64,000 bases of DNA, from positions 1,784,501 to 1,848,500 of the forward strand of contig JABTUB010000001.1 in assembly GCA_015075585.1 (NCBI GenBank), written 5' to 3'. Positions 8,827 to 16,479 of the stretch are shown one piece after another; position 1 is the stretch's first letter; every line of letters begins with the position of its first letter. The notes beneath the pieces are model-generated. The model saw nothing but the letters and a program-made list of their open reading frames with translations. It searched no databases and was not told where the DNA came from. Origin of the DNA: Chloracidobacterium sp. Its GTDB lineage: Bacteria > Acidobacteriota > Blastocatellia > Pyrinomonadales > Pyrinomonadaceae. The position numbers and the translations under genes are program-made.

Positions 8827-10356
8827 TCAAACCTTATCCCGCCAAAGGAGTACCTCTTCTCGAAGGATCGGATTCTGTTGAAAGCTCCCTGTCTCGCCGT
8901 GAGCACGCGTCGCCCTTTGAATGTGCCAATAACTCAGGCCCAGCTTTCCGACGGCCCTGACGTATCGTGAGCGGGCCAACGCTTTGCCGGTGAATATTCC
9001 GCTGAGGATCCAGCCGGTACTGCGGAACGCCGATGTCGCTTTCTCTGCCAGTTCCGGCGAGATCAGGCCGCGTGCGATGTCAATAGCAAGCATTTCCTTC
9101 ACGATCTTATGCTGCCTCCACATTATATAAAGTGCAAAGCAAACGAATATGAAGAAAAACGGCACTTCAGCAACAATATAACCAATAAGGAACGCACCGC
9201 CGCCTCCGACGGACGCCATTCCATTCCAAAGGGCATGAAGAGAGACCGCTCCGAAGTAACCCAATATGGGCATGAGAATCTTGACTATCTTGTTATGCGA
9301 TTCCCTAGAAATACCGCAACCGATGCCTGTCATCGAGGTAAAAGTAACATGAGCGAACGGTGACAGCACACCGCGAAGGAAGACCAGAACCGCTACGCTG
9401 CCGGCATCGCCGGCACCGACCGCCCGGCCGTAATACAGCACATTCTCGACAGTTGCAAAACCAAGCGCGATAACGCCGGCAAACACAATTCCGTCAAGGA
9501 TGTCGTCAAAATATCGCCTGAAGAAGATAAGCAGCAGGACGACACCGATCCCCTTTGACCCCTCTTCGACGATCGGGGCGCTAAAGACGGCTCCCGCGAT
9601 CTCGCCTAGTTCAGGCCCGGCCGCCATCGATACCACCGCACCGACCAACGTATTTATAATGAACGAGACCACAACCGCGACCAGCGCACCCCATAGGAAT
9701 GCCATGCCAAGCAGCCAAACCGGCTCGGGATCGTAACGATCAAGCCATATTATCGGCAAAATATAGACCATTGCCGGCAAGAACGCGATAACGGCAGCGA
9801 TCACTGCTGCCACAGGGCCTACACTGAGGAACATAAGCCCGATAACGATCGACCCCAGAAATACGATAAGGAATAACGAGATCCCGATGCCGACATACTT
9901 GCCTGTCTTGCTCGCTTCGATCTTTGGCGGAGCGGCTCCGCCGAGGCCGAAGGATGCTATTGAATTTTGCATACTCTTCGGCTGACGCGAAACAGTATCG
10001 TCAAACTGCTCTATCTGAGCCTCACGCGTCATCGCTGCCGGAACTTCCGATTCAGCAATACGGACGTTGGCAGTTACACCGTTCGAGCCGAACTGAATAA
10101 CATCGCCGTTATTGAGTCTGGCGGTGGTTATCCTTGAGCCGTTCACGAAAGTGCCGTTGGTACTCTGATTGTCAGTAATGTAAAATCCGTCGGACCGTGC
10201 CTCGATAAATGCGTGCTGTTTTGAGGCGATCCTCTCAACCAACGGATCGAACCTCACCGTGCAGGCCTCGCTCCGCCCAATGGTCATAAAACCTGTTTGC
10301 AGGTCAAAGCTCTGCCCCGCCAGCGTTCCGGCATTCACGGTAATGTCCAGTTTCAT
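8827..10356 (-). CDS. FHA-domain PrsW-family intramembrane metalloprotease
   Basis: 509 residues. An N-terminal FHA domain (about 23-97; IGRSE, SKQH, STNGTFVNG) is joined by a polar linker to a multi-spanning domain from about 155. The family motifs of PrsW (M82) are present: DRYDPEPVWLL, EEGSK with Glu264-Glu265, FATVEN with Glu304, HVTFTSMTG with His336, and HALWN with His374. PrsW proteases carry out site-1 cleavage of anti-sigma factors in Firmicutes; the substrate here is unknown. Joining a phosphothreonine reader to an intramembrane protease, next to two Ser/Thr kinases, suggests phosphorylation-controlled proteolysis (inference). Confidence 0.88.
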   Translation of the reverse strand: MKLDITVNAGTLAGQSFDLQTGFMTIGRSEACTVRFDPLVERIASKQHAFIEARSDGFYITDNQSTNGTFVNGSRITTARLNNGDVIQFGSNGVTANVRIAESEVPAAMTREAQIEQFDDTVSRQPKSMQNSIASFGLGGAAPPKIEASKTGKYVGIGISLFLIVFLGSIVIGLMFLSVGPVAAVIAAVIAFLPAMVYILPIIWLDRYDPEPVWLLGMAFLWGALVAVVVSFIINTLVGAVVSMAAGPELGEIAGAVFSAPIVEEGSKGIGVVLLLIFFRRYFDDILDGIVFAGVIALGFATVENVLYYGRAVGAGDAGSVAVLVFLRGVLSPFAHVTFTSMTGIGCGISRESHNKIVKILMPILGYFGAVSLHALWNGMASVGGGGAFLIGYIVAEVPFFFIFVCFALYIMWRQHKIVKEMLAIDIARGLISPELAEKATSAFRSTGWILSGIFTGKALARSRYVRAVGKLGLSYWHIQRATRAHGETGSFQQNPILREEVLLWRDKV

Positions 10357-10435
10357 AATGCGATGATAGGTGCAAACGCTGAAAAGTCAAGCAACATCAC
10401 GACAAATACTCGAACGATACTGTTGCTGAAAAAGC

Positions 10436-10468
10436 AAAAGCCGCTATCCGACTCCGGATGCGGCTTTT
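10436..10468 (-). terminator. Rho-independent terminator of the HARE-HTH gene
   Basis: Perfect stem AAAAGCCGC (10436-10444) with GCGGCTTTT (10460-10468) and a 15-base loop. On the minus strand it is followed by more T-rich sequence, 28 bases after the stop of the gene ending at 10497. Confidence 0.75.
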
Positions 10469-10496
10469 ACCGTAATTCTCCTGCCTTCAGGCCGCG

Positions 10497-11105
10497 TTAT
10501 GAGACCATACGTTCGGCCTCATCGCGCATTGCCAACTCGAACCTGCCGGGGCCGACCTTTTTGAAGCGAGTGTTGCGGCTGAGTGTTACCGCAACTGAGA
10601 TCGTAGGATTGTTTCCCTTGAATTTCATCCCGCCTGCGATCAAAGCGTTATAGAGTTCATTCACATGCATTGCACGGCCGGCCTCACGCAGCAGGAGCGT
10701 ACACGCCTGTGTGATGGTGCGGTCGCTGAAACGCTCGCTCACGGGCTCAAAATCAACTTGGCGAAGCGGCGGGCGGCGATGCTGATTCATATAAGCAACA
10801 CTACCCTTTGGCTCGATATTGTCCCGATCTCGATCGGCGCGTCCCGATACATTTCCGATCTGATATTCATCATCGATCGAGAGCCGCGTCGGACGATGCG
10901 AACCATCGGCAGACCCGCTGCTCACAAGCAGTGCAAAGATCGCCTGTTCGGTCTTGGTCGCAGCTTCCTCGTGGGCCGCGATCTGCTCGCGAACCTCCAG
11001 AACTTCCCTCTGGATCTCCTGGAGCTTATTCGTAAGCCGGCTTTGAGCATTCCGAGTTTGTTGAAGGCTGCTTTCAAGGGCTGCAATGAGATTTTCGTCT
11101 ACCAT
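10497..11105 (-). CDS. Coiled-coil protein with C-terminal HARE-HTH winged helix
   Basis: 202 residues. The first 60 or so form a heptad-rich coiled coil (SLQQTRNAQSRLTNKLQEI), then comes a polar, probably disordered middle. A winged-helix domain at about 128-195 reads ACTLLLREAGRAMHVNELYN and then RNTRFKKVGPGRFELA, the hallmark of the HARE-HTH (HB1/ASXL/restriction-endonuclease HTH) family. HARE-HTH domains are thought to bind DNA and are usually fused to nucleases or RNA polymerase delta; here no enzyme domain is present. The gene follows a polyprenyl synthase by 60 bases and ends at its own terminator. Probable nucleoid or transcription factor. Confidence 0.75.
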   Translation of the reverse strand: MVDENLIAALESSLQQTRNAQSRLTNKLQEIQREVLEVREQIAAHEEAATKTEQAIFALLVSSGSADGSHRPTRLSIDDEYQIGNVSGRADRDRDNIEPKGSVAYMNQHRRPPLRQVDFEPVSERFSDRTITQACTLLLREAGRAMHVNELYNALIAGGMKFKGNNPTISVAVTLSRNTRFKKVGPGRFELAMRDEAERMVS

Positions 11106-11165
11106 AATGTTAGGAAATGAAAGAAGTTCAGCGGTGTGAACGGTGTTTTTTCCGAATGAAGATCG

Positions 11166-12182
11166 TTACGAATTTCGTTGAACGACGAATACTAAGATCG
11201 CCTCTAATGCAGAACGATACTCTGTTTCGGGTAAAACTTCAAGACTTTTTCTTGCGCGGGCCAAATAAGAGTCAGCCTCGCTCTGAAGCTGCTCAATAAT
11301 GCCGCCGCTGTAAAGCCGGCGTACAAGTTCGCCGCGCGAGATGCTTTCGTAACTTCCGTCATTCATCACGCGATCAAGGTCAGCACGCGATGCGGGCTGC
11401 TTCTGTATCAAACGAATGAACGGCAATGTGAGCTTGCCTTCAAGCAGATCTGATCCCGCTGATTTGCCGATCGTGTCGTCTTCGCTCGTTACATCAAGAA
11501 GGTCGTCGGCAAGCTGGAATGCAATGCCGAGATCCATTCCAAACTCGCGCATTGCTGAGACTGTTTCGTCCGAAGCACCTGCCATTATTGCCCCGATCTC
11601 ACAGCAACCCGAGAAAAGATACGCCGTTTTGCGCCGAAGGATATCAAAATACGCGTCCTCAGAGATATCCGCATTGCCAATGACAGTAAGCTGTATCAGT
11701 TCGCCTTCGGTCATCTTGCGGGTCAGCCGCGTCAGGATGTCGAGAATACGGAGCGAACGCTCGCCTAAACTCGTCTCAAATGCCGACATATAGAGCCAGT
11801 CGCCCATTAAAACGGCTAACTGATTTCCGAAGCGGGCATTGACCGAGGCTCGGCCGCGACGCGTATCAGCATTATCAATAATGTCGTCATGAACCAGCGT
11901 CGCCGTATGTAGCATCTCCATCACTGTTGCCATGCGAATCACGCCTTCGCGGCTGCCTTCACCGCCTGCGGCATAAGTGCTGAGGATCATCAAGGCCGGC
12001 CTGATACGCTTGCCGCCCGACGAGCGGATGTATTCGCCAAGATGCTCTACGATCGAGATGTTCGAACTCGCCTGCCGTGTGAACTCGACATCTACGAGGC
12101 TCATTTCGCGTTCAATAAGACCGAGGATGCCGCCGGCCTGCGACATCGCCTCTTGTTTTATAGCTGCGGTTCGGTCGGTCAT
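11166..12182 (-). CDS. All-trans polyprenyl diphosphate synthase (IspB/HepT-like)
   Basis: 338-residue trans-prenyltransferase that lengthens farnesyl or geranylgeranyl diphosphate to the long side chain of quinones. The first aspartate-rich motif is LVHDDIIDNADTRRG and the second is FQLADDLLDVTSEDD, with the GKLTLP segment after it. Length and start match the octaprenyl/heptaprenyl synthase family; final chain length cannot be told by eye. Only one base separates it from yajQ upstream. The ubiE/menG gene at the window end uses the product of this type of enzyme. Confidence 0.9.
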   Translation of the reverse strand: MTDRTAAIKQEAMSQAGGILGLIEREMSLVDVEFTRQASSNISIVEHLGEYIRSSGGKRIRPALMILSTYAAGGEGSREGVIRMATVMEMLHTATLVHDDIIDNADTRRGRASVNARFGNQLAVLMGDWLYMSAFETSLGERSLRILDILTRLTRKMTEGELIQLTVIGNADISEDAYFDILRRKTAYLFSGCCEIGAIMAGASDETVSAMREFGMDLGIAFQLADDLLDVTSEDDTIGKSAGSDLLEGKLTLPFIRLIQKQPASRADLDRVMNDGSYESISRGELVRRLYSGGIIEQLQSEADSYLARARKSLEVLPETEYRSALEAILVFVVQRNS

Positions 12183-12183
12183 T

Positions 12184-12681
12184 TTAGTTCGTACGATAGT
12201 TGTCGAATGTCATATCGATGCCGAAATCCTTCGCCTTTAGAGCGCTGATAACCTGCTGAAGAGTGTCGCGATCTTTACCGCTGACACGCACGGTCTCGCC
12301 TTGTATCGACGCCTGCACCTTAAATTTACCATCCTTGATAAATTTGACTACCTCTTTTGCTTTATCGGTGGGAATTCCCTGTTGGATCTTGACGAGCTGC
12401 CGCACTGTTCCGCCGGCCGCCGACTCAACCTTTTGATAGTCAAGTGCCTTGAGCGAAACGCCGCGTTTCACGAGCTTTGTCTGCAGAATGTCGTTCATAT
12501 TTCGCAGTCGGGTTTCGTCCTCAGCCGTGAGCAGCAGATCCTTGCTTTGCAGCTCGACCGAAGCCTTGCTTCCCTTAAAGTCGAATCGCTGCGATATCTC
12601 CTTCACGGTTTGATGTATCGCGTTGGTTACCTCTGCGTAATCGGTCTTGGAGACAATATCAAATGAATTCTCTTTTGCCAT
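12184..12681 (-). CDS. yajQ: YajQ-family nucleotide-binding protein
   Basis: 165-residue YajQ/UPF0234 protein with two ferredoxin-like halves. It is recognised by MAKENSFDIVSKTDYAEV at the start, RFDFKGSKASVE, the LVKRGVSLKALDY stretch and KVQASIQGETVRVSGKDRD near the end. Members bind nucleotides, including cyclic di-GMP in Xanthomonas, and some affect transcription or translation. The gene is one base ahead of the polyprenyl synthase, so the two are probably one transcript. Confidence 0.93.
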   Translation of the reverse strand: MAKENSFDIVSKTDYAEVTNAIHQTVKEISQRFDFKGSKASVELQSKDLLLTAEDETRLRNMNDILQTKLVKRGVSLKALDYQKVESAAGGTVRQLVKIQQGIPTDKAKEVVKFIKDGKFKVQASIQGETVRVSGKDRDTLQQVISALKAKDFGIDMTFDNYRTN

Positions 12682-12751
12682 AACAATGATATTGCCACGA
12701 ATGCATGAATAAGACGAACTACACGGGGCGAACTTTTTCGGCTGCGAATCG

Positions 12752-13627
12752 TCAGTTGGCGGCCGGACTCACTCCGAAAAGATCGAGAAAATTCTGCGTC
12801 GTCCGCTCCGCCACGGTTTCGAACGAAACGCCGTAAAGATCAGCGAGGAACTTCGCAGTGTGGACGACCATTGCGGGCTCATTTCGTTTTCCCCGAAACG
12901 GAACGGGCGTAAGATAGGGACAGTCGGTTTCGACCAGTAGTCTGTCCAAAGGAACGATACGTGCGGCTTCACGTAATTTATCAGCTTTCTTGAATGTAAT
13001 GTTGCCAGCAAAGGAGATATAAAACCCAACTTCAAGTAATACTTTAGCCATTCGAGCGTCGCCGCCAAAGCAATGCATAACTCCCGGAACGCGGACACTC
13101 TTGTCCGCATCGCCGGTTCCTCCGGCGAGATCGCTTTCGTGCTTCGCACAAATTGGGACAGGAGTGCCCCAGCTCCGCCCGAATTCGTTCGTCAATATCT
13201 CGACAGTTTCATCATCCGCATCGCGGCTGTGAATTATCACCGGCAAGCCGAGTTCTATTGCCTTTCGTATCTGCCGCCTAAAAACTTCCCTCTGAACGTC
13301 CCGCGGACTGTGGTCGTAATAATAATCAAGCCCGATCTCGCCCCACGCAATGACCTTCTCGGAACTCCTTGCCAGCTCGATCAAATGCGCTTCCGCGTCG
13401 TCATCGTACAGCTTTGCATCGTGCGGATGAACGCCGACCGCCGCGAACACGTTGTCGTATTTTTCCGCGACGGCAACCGCCCGAGCTATCTCACCGCTGT
13501 GCGGATCGCCCGTCCCCACATTCAGCATCGCCGCAACGCCCGCTTCCTTCGCGCGCTCAACGACCGCATCCCGATCTTCATCGAACTGCGGCCCGTCAAT
13601 ATGACAATGAGAATCGACTAATTGCAC
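12752..13627 (-). CDS. tatD: TatD-family metal-dependent DNase
   Basis: 291-residue TIM-barrel hydrolase of the TatD family. Metal-binding and catalytic signatures are DSHCHIDG at the N-terminus, GEIGLDYYYDHSP, IHSRDADDE, the HCFGGD loop and VETDCPYLTPVPFRGKRNEP. The protein is about 30 residues longer than typical members (about 255-265). The extra part lies just before MHCFGGD, at about residues 155-180, and is encoded by a palindrome-rich DNA stretch described separately. Family members are DNA exonucleases; no tat genes are nearby. yajQ lies 70 bases downstream. Confidence 0.9.
   Translation of the reverse strand: MQLVDSHCHIDGPQFDEDRDAVVERAKEAGVAAMLNVGTGDPHSGEIARAVAVAEKYDNVFAAVGVHPHDAKLYDDDAEAHLIELARSSEKVIAWGEIGLDYYYDHSPRDVQREVFRRQIRKAIELGLPVIIHSRDADDETVEILTNEFGRSWGTPVPICAKHESDLAGGTGDADKSVRVPGVMHCFGGDARMAKVLLEVGFYISFAGNITFKKADKLREAARIVPLDRLLVETDCPYLTPVPFRGKRNEPAMVVHTAKFLADLYGVSFETVAERTTQNFLDLFGVSPAAN
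13091..13127. repeat. Double palindrome inside tatD
   Basis: Two hairpins lie back to back: GCGGACA-ctct-TGTCCGC (13091-13108) and CGCCGG...CCGGCG (13111-13127). They fall in the extra segment of tatD, are read in frame and add residues not found in typical TatD. Probable REP-like element or insertion remnant; no second copy was found in this window. Confidence 0.55.
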
Positions 13628-13963
13628 ACAATGATTATAAATGATGCCTCGGCTATTTGCGGCCTATGGCAGATGCTTTCTGATCGGTTGCGGAACTGGC
13701 CGCCTGCGGATGATCGGCCGGTTTTGGTGTTTTTCCCGAAGGGCATATTGGAAGGGTCTAATGAAACGGGACAAGAAAATGTCTTAGAATGAGGGGAAGG
13801 GATGCTTACAGTAGCAAGCCCTTTCGGGCGTGGTAAATGTTCGTCATTCGGATTCTCCTCTCGTGAAGGAGCGTTCGAAAGCTCTAAAGCCAAGATGAGT
13901 AAGTTCATCTTGGCTTTATTCATTTTACGGACCATGTAATTTGTAAATTTAAAAATTAATAAT
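13628..13963. other. Intergenic stretch, no convincing gene
   Basis: 336 bases between tatD and the papain-like gene. It holds a strong hairpin (listed separately), AACTGGCCGCC at 13694-13704 that matches the edge of the palindromic element in metG, and low-coding-quality frames only. It may contain decayed repeat copies. Confidence 0.5.
13885..13918. terminator. Strong hairpin, probable bidirectional terminator
   Basis: A perfect 14-base-pair stem (13885-13898 with 13905-13918) and a six-base loop, with AAA/TTT ends, lie 46 bases past the stop of the minus-strand papain-like gene. T-rich sequence follows on both strands. Confidence 0.7.
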
Positions 13964-15778
13964 CTAATCAAGCCAGAGAATACTGCCAGATTCGATTCGA
14001 GTCATTTTTCCTGTTTTATCTTCATCCCTATAGTTACTATTTACTATTAAATCTGCGTCCAGCCATCCATCATTATTAATTTTTTGCCATTCCTCGCCCC
14101 AAGAATTATGAATTTTGAAGACATCTTTACAGCTGCTTTTATTTTTCGTTTCGCAAACTTTTTTGTACCCAGAGACAACAACGGAGTGCCCTGTTTCACA
14201 ACTTTTATCTGCTCTGAAATCAAAACAAATTTTGGGATACAATACAGGCTTCCCACTTTTTAAAACATCGATAATTTTCTTCTTTACATCCTGAGGGCCA
14301 ACATCAACACCACCTATTGGATACGCCATAGTCTGATAAGATGCCGGAAACCTCTGGAAATCACATCCTTGAAAAAATAAAGCATATAAAAATTTATCAT
14401 AGGAATCTTTAGTCAGCGCCCTCTTAAGGCTAGCTATATCAGCGTTCACACCGGCTTTGGAGTTAATTTCATTAATACACTCTGGACAATCTAAAATGTC
14501 GGCCTCGGTTTTCCCTTTATTAGACTCATACATCTTTTTTAAATAAGTAAAAAATTGATCTTTTTTTTGAACTCCAGCGGCTCCACTGGTGCGAAAACTG
14601 TTAACTAAACGATCAAATGGTTTACAGGAGTCGAGAATAAACTTTCCAGCATTATCCTTCACTTCATTTAAAATATCATACATACTGCGCGATTTTGATT
14701 GCTCTGGTTGAAATGTTTTATCTTTATCTAGATCTTGGTGTGTGTACATCATGGCACCAAAATAAGAAATCGACCAATTTGCTGGCGGATTTTTACAATC
14801 AAGGATATCATTTTTATCATAATTACAGACATGCCATTGCATTAATGCCGCCATACTAAAAGCTCGACATTCGCCCAGTTCATCCTGGGTTTTAATAGCT
14901 GGCATATTAGGTATCTCGACGCGAGTGCCGGCGACCTCTTCGTAGAGAATTGTCGGTTTTGTTTTTGCTCGGCTTAGATCATCGCCCCTGCAGTAGATAG
15001 GGACAAATGGATTCGAAAAGTTACCAGGCATATTCGGGCTATACGGCGTCGGACTGGGCTTTGGCCCGACCGTATCTGAAATGCCGTTTCCGGCACTTTC
15101 CTCAAAACTGCGTGTCATTTTGAGAAACTCGTAAAAACTGTCGGGCTGCACAGACCATTCATAATTGAACGGATCTTTCTGGTTCGGATAGTCGGCCTGT
15201 TCGACCTGAGACTTATATAATTGAAGAGCCTCCGACGGCACGGTGCCGTAGATGCGGTCGGTTTCCCATTTTCCGTCACGGAAAGCCGTTTGGGTCATAT
15301 AAAAATCATCAAGATTAAAATGATAGAGTGCAGGCTTTCCGTTGACCGGCTTTCCCCAAAATGCATACCAGCCGAGATCTTTTTGCTGATATACCGAATA
15401 GGCCTGAAGATGTTCCTTTTCGTCAACTTCATATATCCATCCGTTCTTTTTGCCGCCTTCCTCAGCCTCGGAAATGAATACATATTGATGCCGTCCATCC
15501 GAATAATGGGACGGAACACCATAGGCGCTTTGTTCGACGGGAATTTTGAAATCGCGTGGAAATTCGATGGCTTTGCCGCCATTCAGGTGAATGCCGACTT
15601 TGGTAAGATAGAACGTCGCTCCGCCTTCCGTCGTTAACTGCTCGGTGGAACGGGTCACGAACATTGAACCGCTCACGCCTGAAACCGCACCGGCCGTGGA
15701 GGCGGAATACAGAGACGAACAGATCGCTAACGCCAGACTGCAGCATCCGGCTATCGCAAGATAAATGTTTCTTTTCAT
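13964..15778 (-). CDS. Secreted papain-like (C1A) cysteine peptidase
   Basis: 604 residues with an N-terminal hydrophobic signal segment (LAIAGCCSLALAIC). Residues 35-230 are an unrecognised domain. The C1A peptidase domain starts near 283, with catalytic Cys304 in QDELGECRAFS, His531 in TGHSVVVSGY and Asn558 in KIHNSWGEEW. Many cysteines suggest disulphides in the periplasm or outside. The two halves differ in composition: the N-terminal half has the GC of its neighbours, while DNA for the peptidase half (about 13970-14900) is clearly AT-rich with different codon use. This suggests a recent or chimeric origin. The gene stands alone, with a terminator-like hairpin downstream. Confidence 0.82.
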   Translation of the reverse strand: MKRNIYLAIAGCCSLALAICSSLYSASTAGAVSGVSGSMFVTRSTEQLTTEGGATFYLTKVGIHLNGGKAIEFPRDFKIPVEQSAYGVPSHYSDGRHQYVFISEAEEGGKKNGWIYEVDEKEHLQAYSVYQQKDLGWYAFWGKPVNGKPALYHFNLDDFYMTQTAFRDGKWETDRIYGTVPSEALQLYKSQVEQADYPNQKDPFNYEWSVQPDSFYEFLKMTRSFEESAGNGISDTVGPKPSPTPYSPNMPGNFSNPFVPIYCRGDDLSRAKTKPTILYEEVAGTRVEIPNMPAIKTQDELGECRAFSMAALMQWHVCNYDKNDILDCKNPPANWSISYFGAMMYTHQDLDKDKTFQPEQSKSRSMYDILNEVKDNAGKFILDSCKPFDRLVNSFRTSGAAGVQKKDQFFTYLKKMYESNKGKTEADILDCPECINEINSKAGVNADIASLKRALTKDSYDKFLYALFFQGCDFQRFPASYQTMAYPIGGVDVGPQDVKKKIIDVLKSGKPVLYPKICFDFRADKSCETGHSVVVSGYKKVCETKNKSSCKDVFKIHNSWGEEWQKINNDGWLDADLIVNSNYRDEDKTGKMTRIESGSILWLD

Positions 15779-16004
15779 TGGGGGTAAAAAAGAAGCCTAA
15801 ATTTTTCAAATTTTGCAATCACGCATTGCCCGGAATTTTACAACAACAAATTGCAGAGTCAAGCGATCCCGGTCGAAAATACACTCGAAAATCCTACAAC
15901 ATCAGATCGCCGTTTTCGTTCAGTTCCCAAAAGTCCCTGTCAGGTTCCGCATTGACCGCGAAAATGTCACTCCTTCTGATCGAACCTTCGGCCTGCCCCT
16001 AATC

Positions 16005-16220
16005 TTATTTAGAGACCAATTCGGATTTGTGGTGCTCCGTAATTCTTATCAGTGTGCGAAGAGCTTCATTAACAGCATCGGAATCCGGAAATATCCGAGC
16101 CACGTCCACATCTAACCTGATCTGATTCATCAGTTTACGCCCTTCTCCCACTCGTCGAACTTTGTATTCCGTGAAATCAATTTCCGGTTCAATATCTTCA
16201 ATCATAGTTTCCATGCTCAT
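16005..16220 (-). CDS. Putative antitoxin of BrnT (BrnA position)
   Basis: 71-residue protein directly after and overlapping brnT, the place normally held by the BrnA antitoxin. The end (DSDAVNEALRTLIRITEHHK) resembles a small helical DNA-binding region of ribbon-helix-helix antitoxins. Start choice: AAGGAG lies 10 bases before ATG 16220, while GTG 16226 (spacing 4) and ATGs at 16214 and 16205 are alternatives. It is assigned mainly by position and size; the sequence is not a textbook BrnA. Confidence 0.65.
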   Translation of the reverse strand: MSMETMIEDIEPEIDFTEYKVRRVGEGRKLMNQIRLDVDVARIFPDSDAVNEALRTLIRITEHHKSELVSK

Positions 16221-16479
16221 ATTCACGTCGCTCCTTCGGCGTCATAAGCCTTGCATTAATAATTCTAACCTTGTTTTCTCGTTCTGTGAATGAAATAACA
16301 AGAAGACGATTTTGTTCCGACTCACCGATCATATAGAACCGCTTTTCTTCAAGAGAGTGTTTATGATCGATGAGCTCAATATTAAAATAGTCTTGCCAAA
16401 CGGTCATTGCTTCTTCAAATGTGACACCGTGCTTTTTGAAATTGACGGCCGCTTTGTTTTCGTCCCAATCAAATTCCAT
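16198..16479 (-). CDS. brnT: BrnT-family ribonuclease toxin
   Basis: 93-residue BrnT toxin (RelE-like fold), a ribosome-independent RNase. The family pattern is clear: FDWDENKAAVNFKKHGVTFEEA at the N-terminus (the WDxxKxxxNxxKHGVxFExA signature), RFYMIGESEQNRLLVISFTER in the middle and RIINARLMTPKERREYE at the end. The ATG at 16479 touches the metG stop (TAA ends at 16480), with no gap. The antitoxin gene overlaps its 3' end. Being placed straight after an essential tRNA synthetase gene implies shared transcription. Confidence 0.9.
   Translation of the reverse strand: MEFDWDENKAAVNFKKHGVTFEEAMTVWQDYFNIELIDHKHSLEEKRFYMIGESEQNRLLVISFTERENKVRIINARLMTPKERREYEHGNYD

Noticed and set aside
13618..13971. 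117-codon minus-strand frame between tatD and the peptidase
   Set aside because: Mixed composition, overlaps the hairpin and the end of both neighbours, and shows no domain; treated as intergenic.
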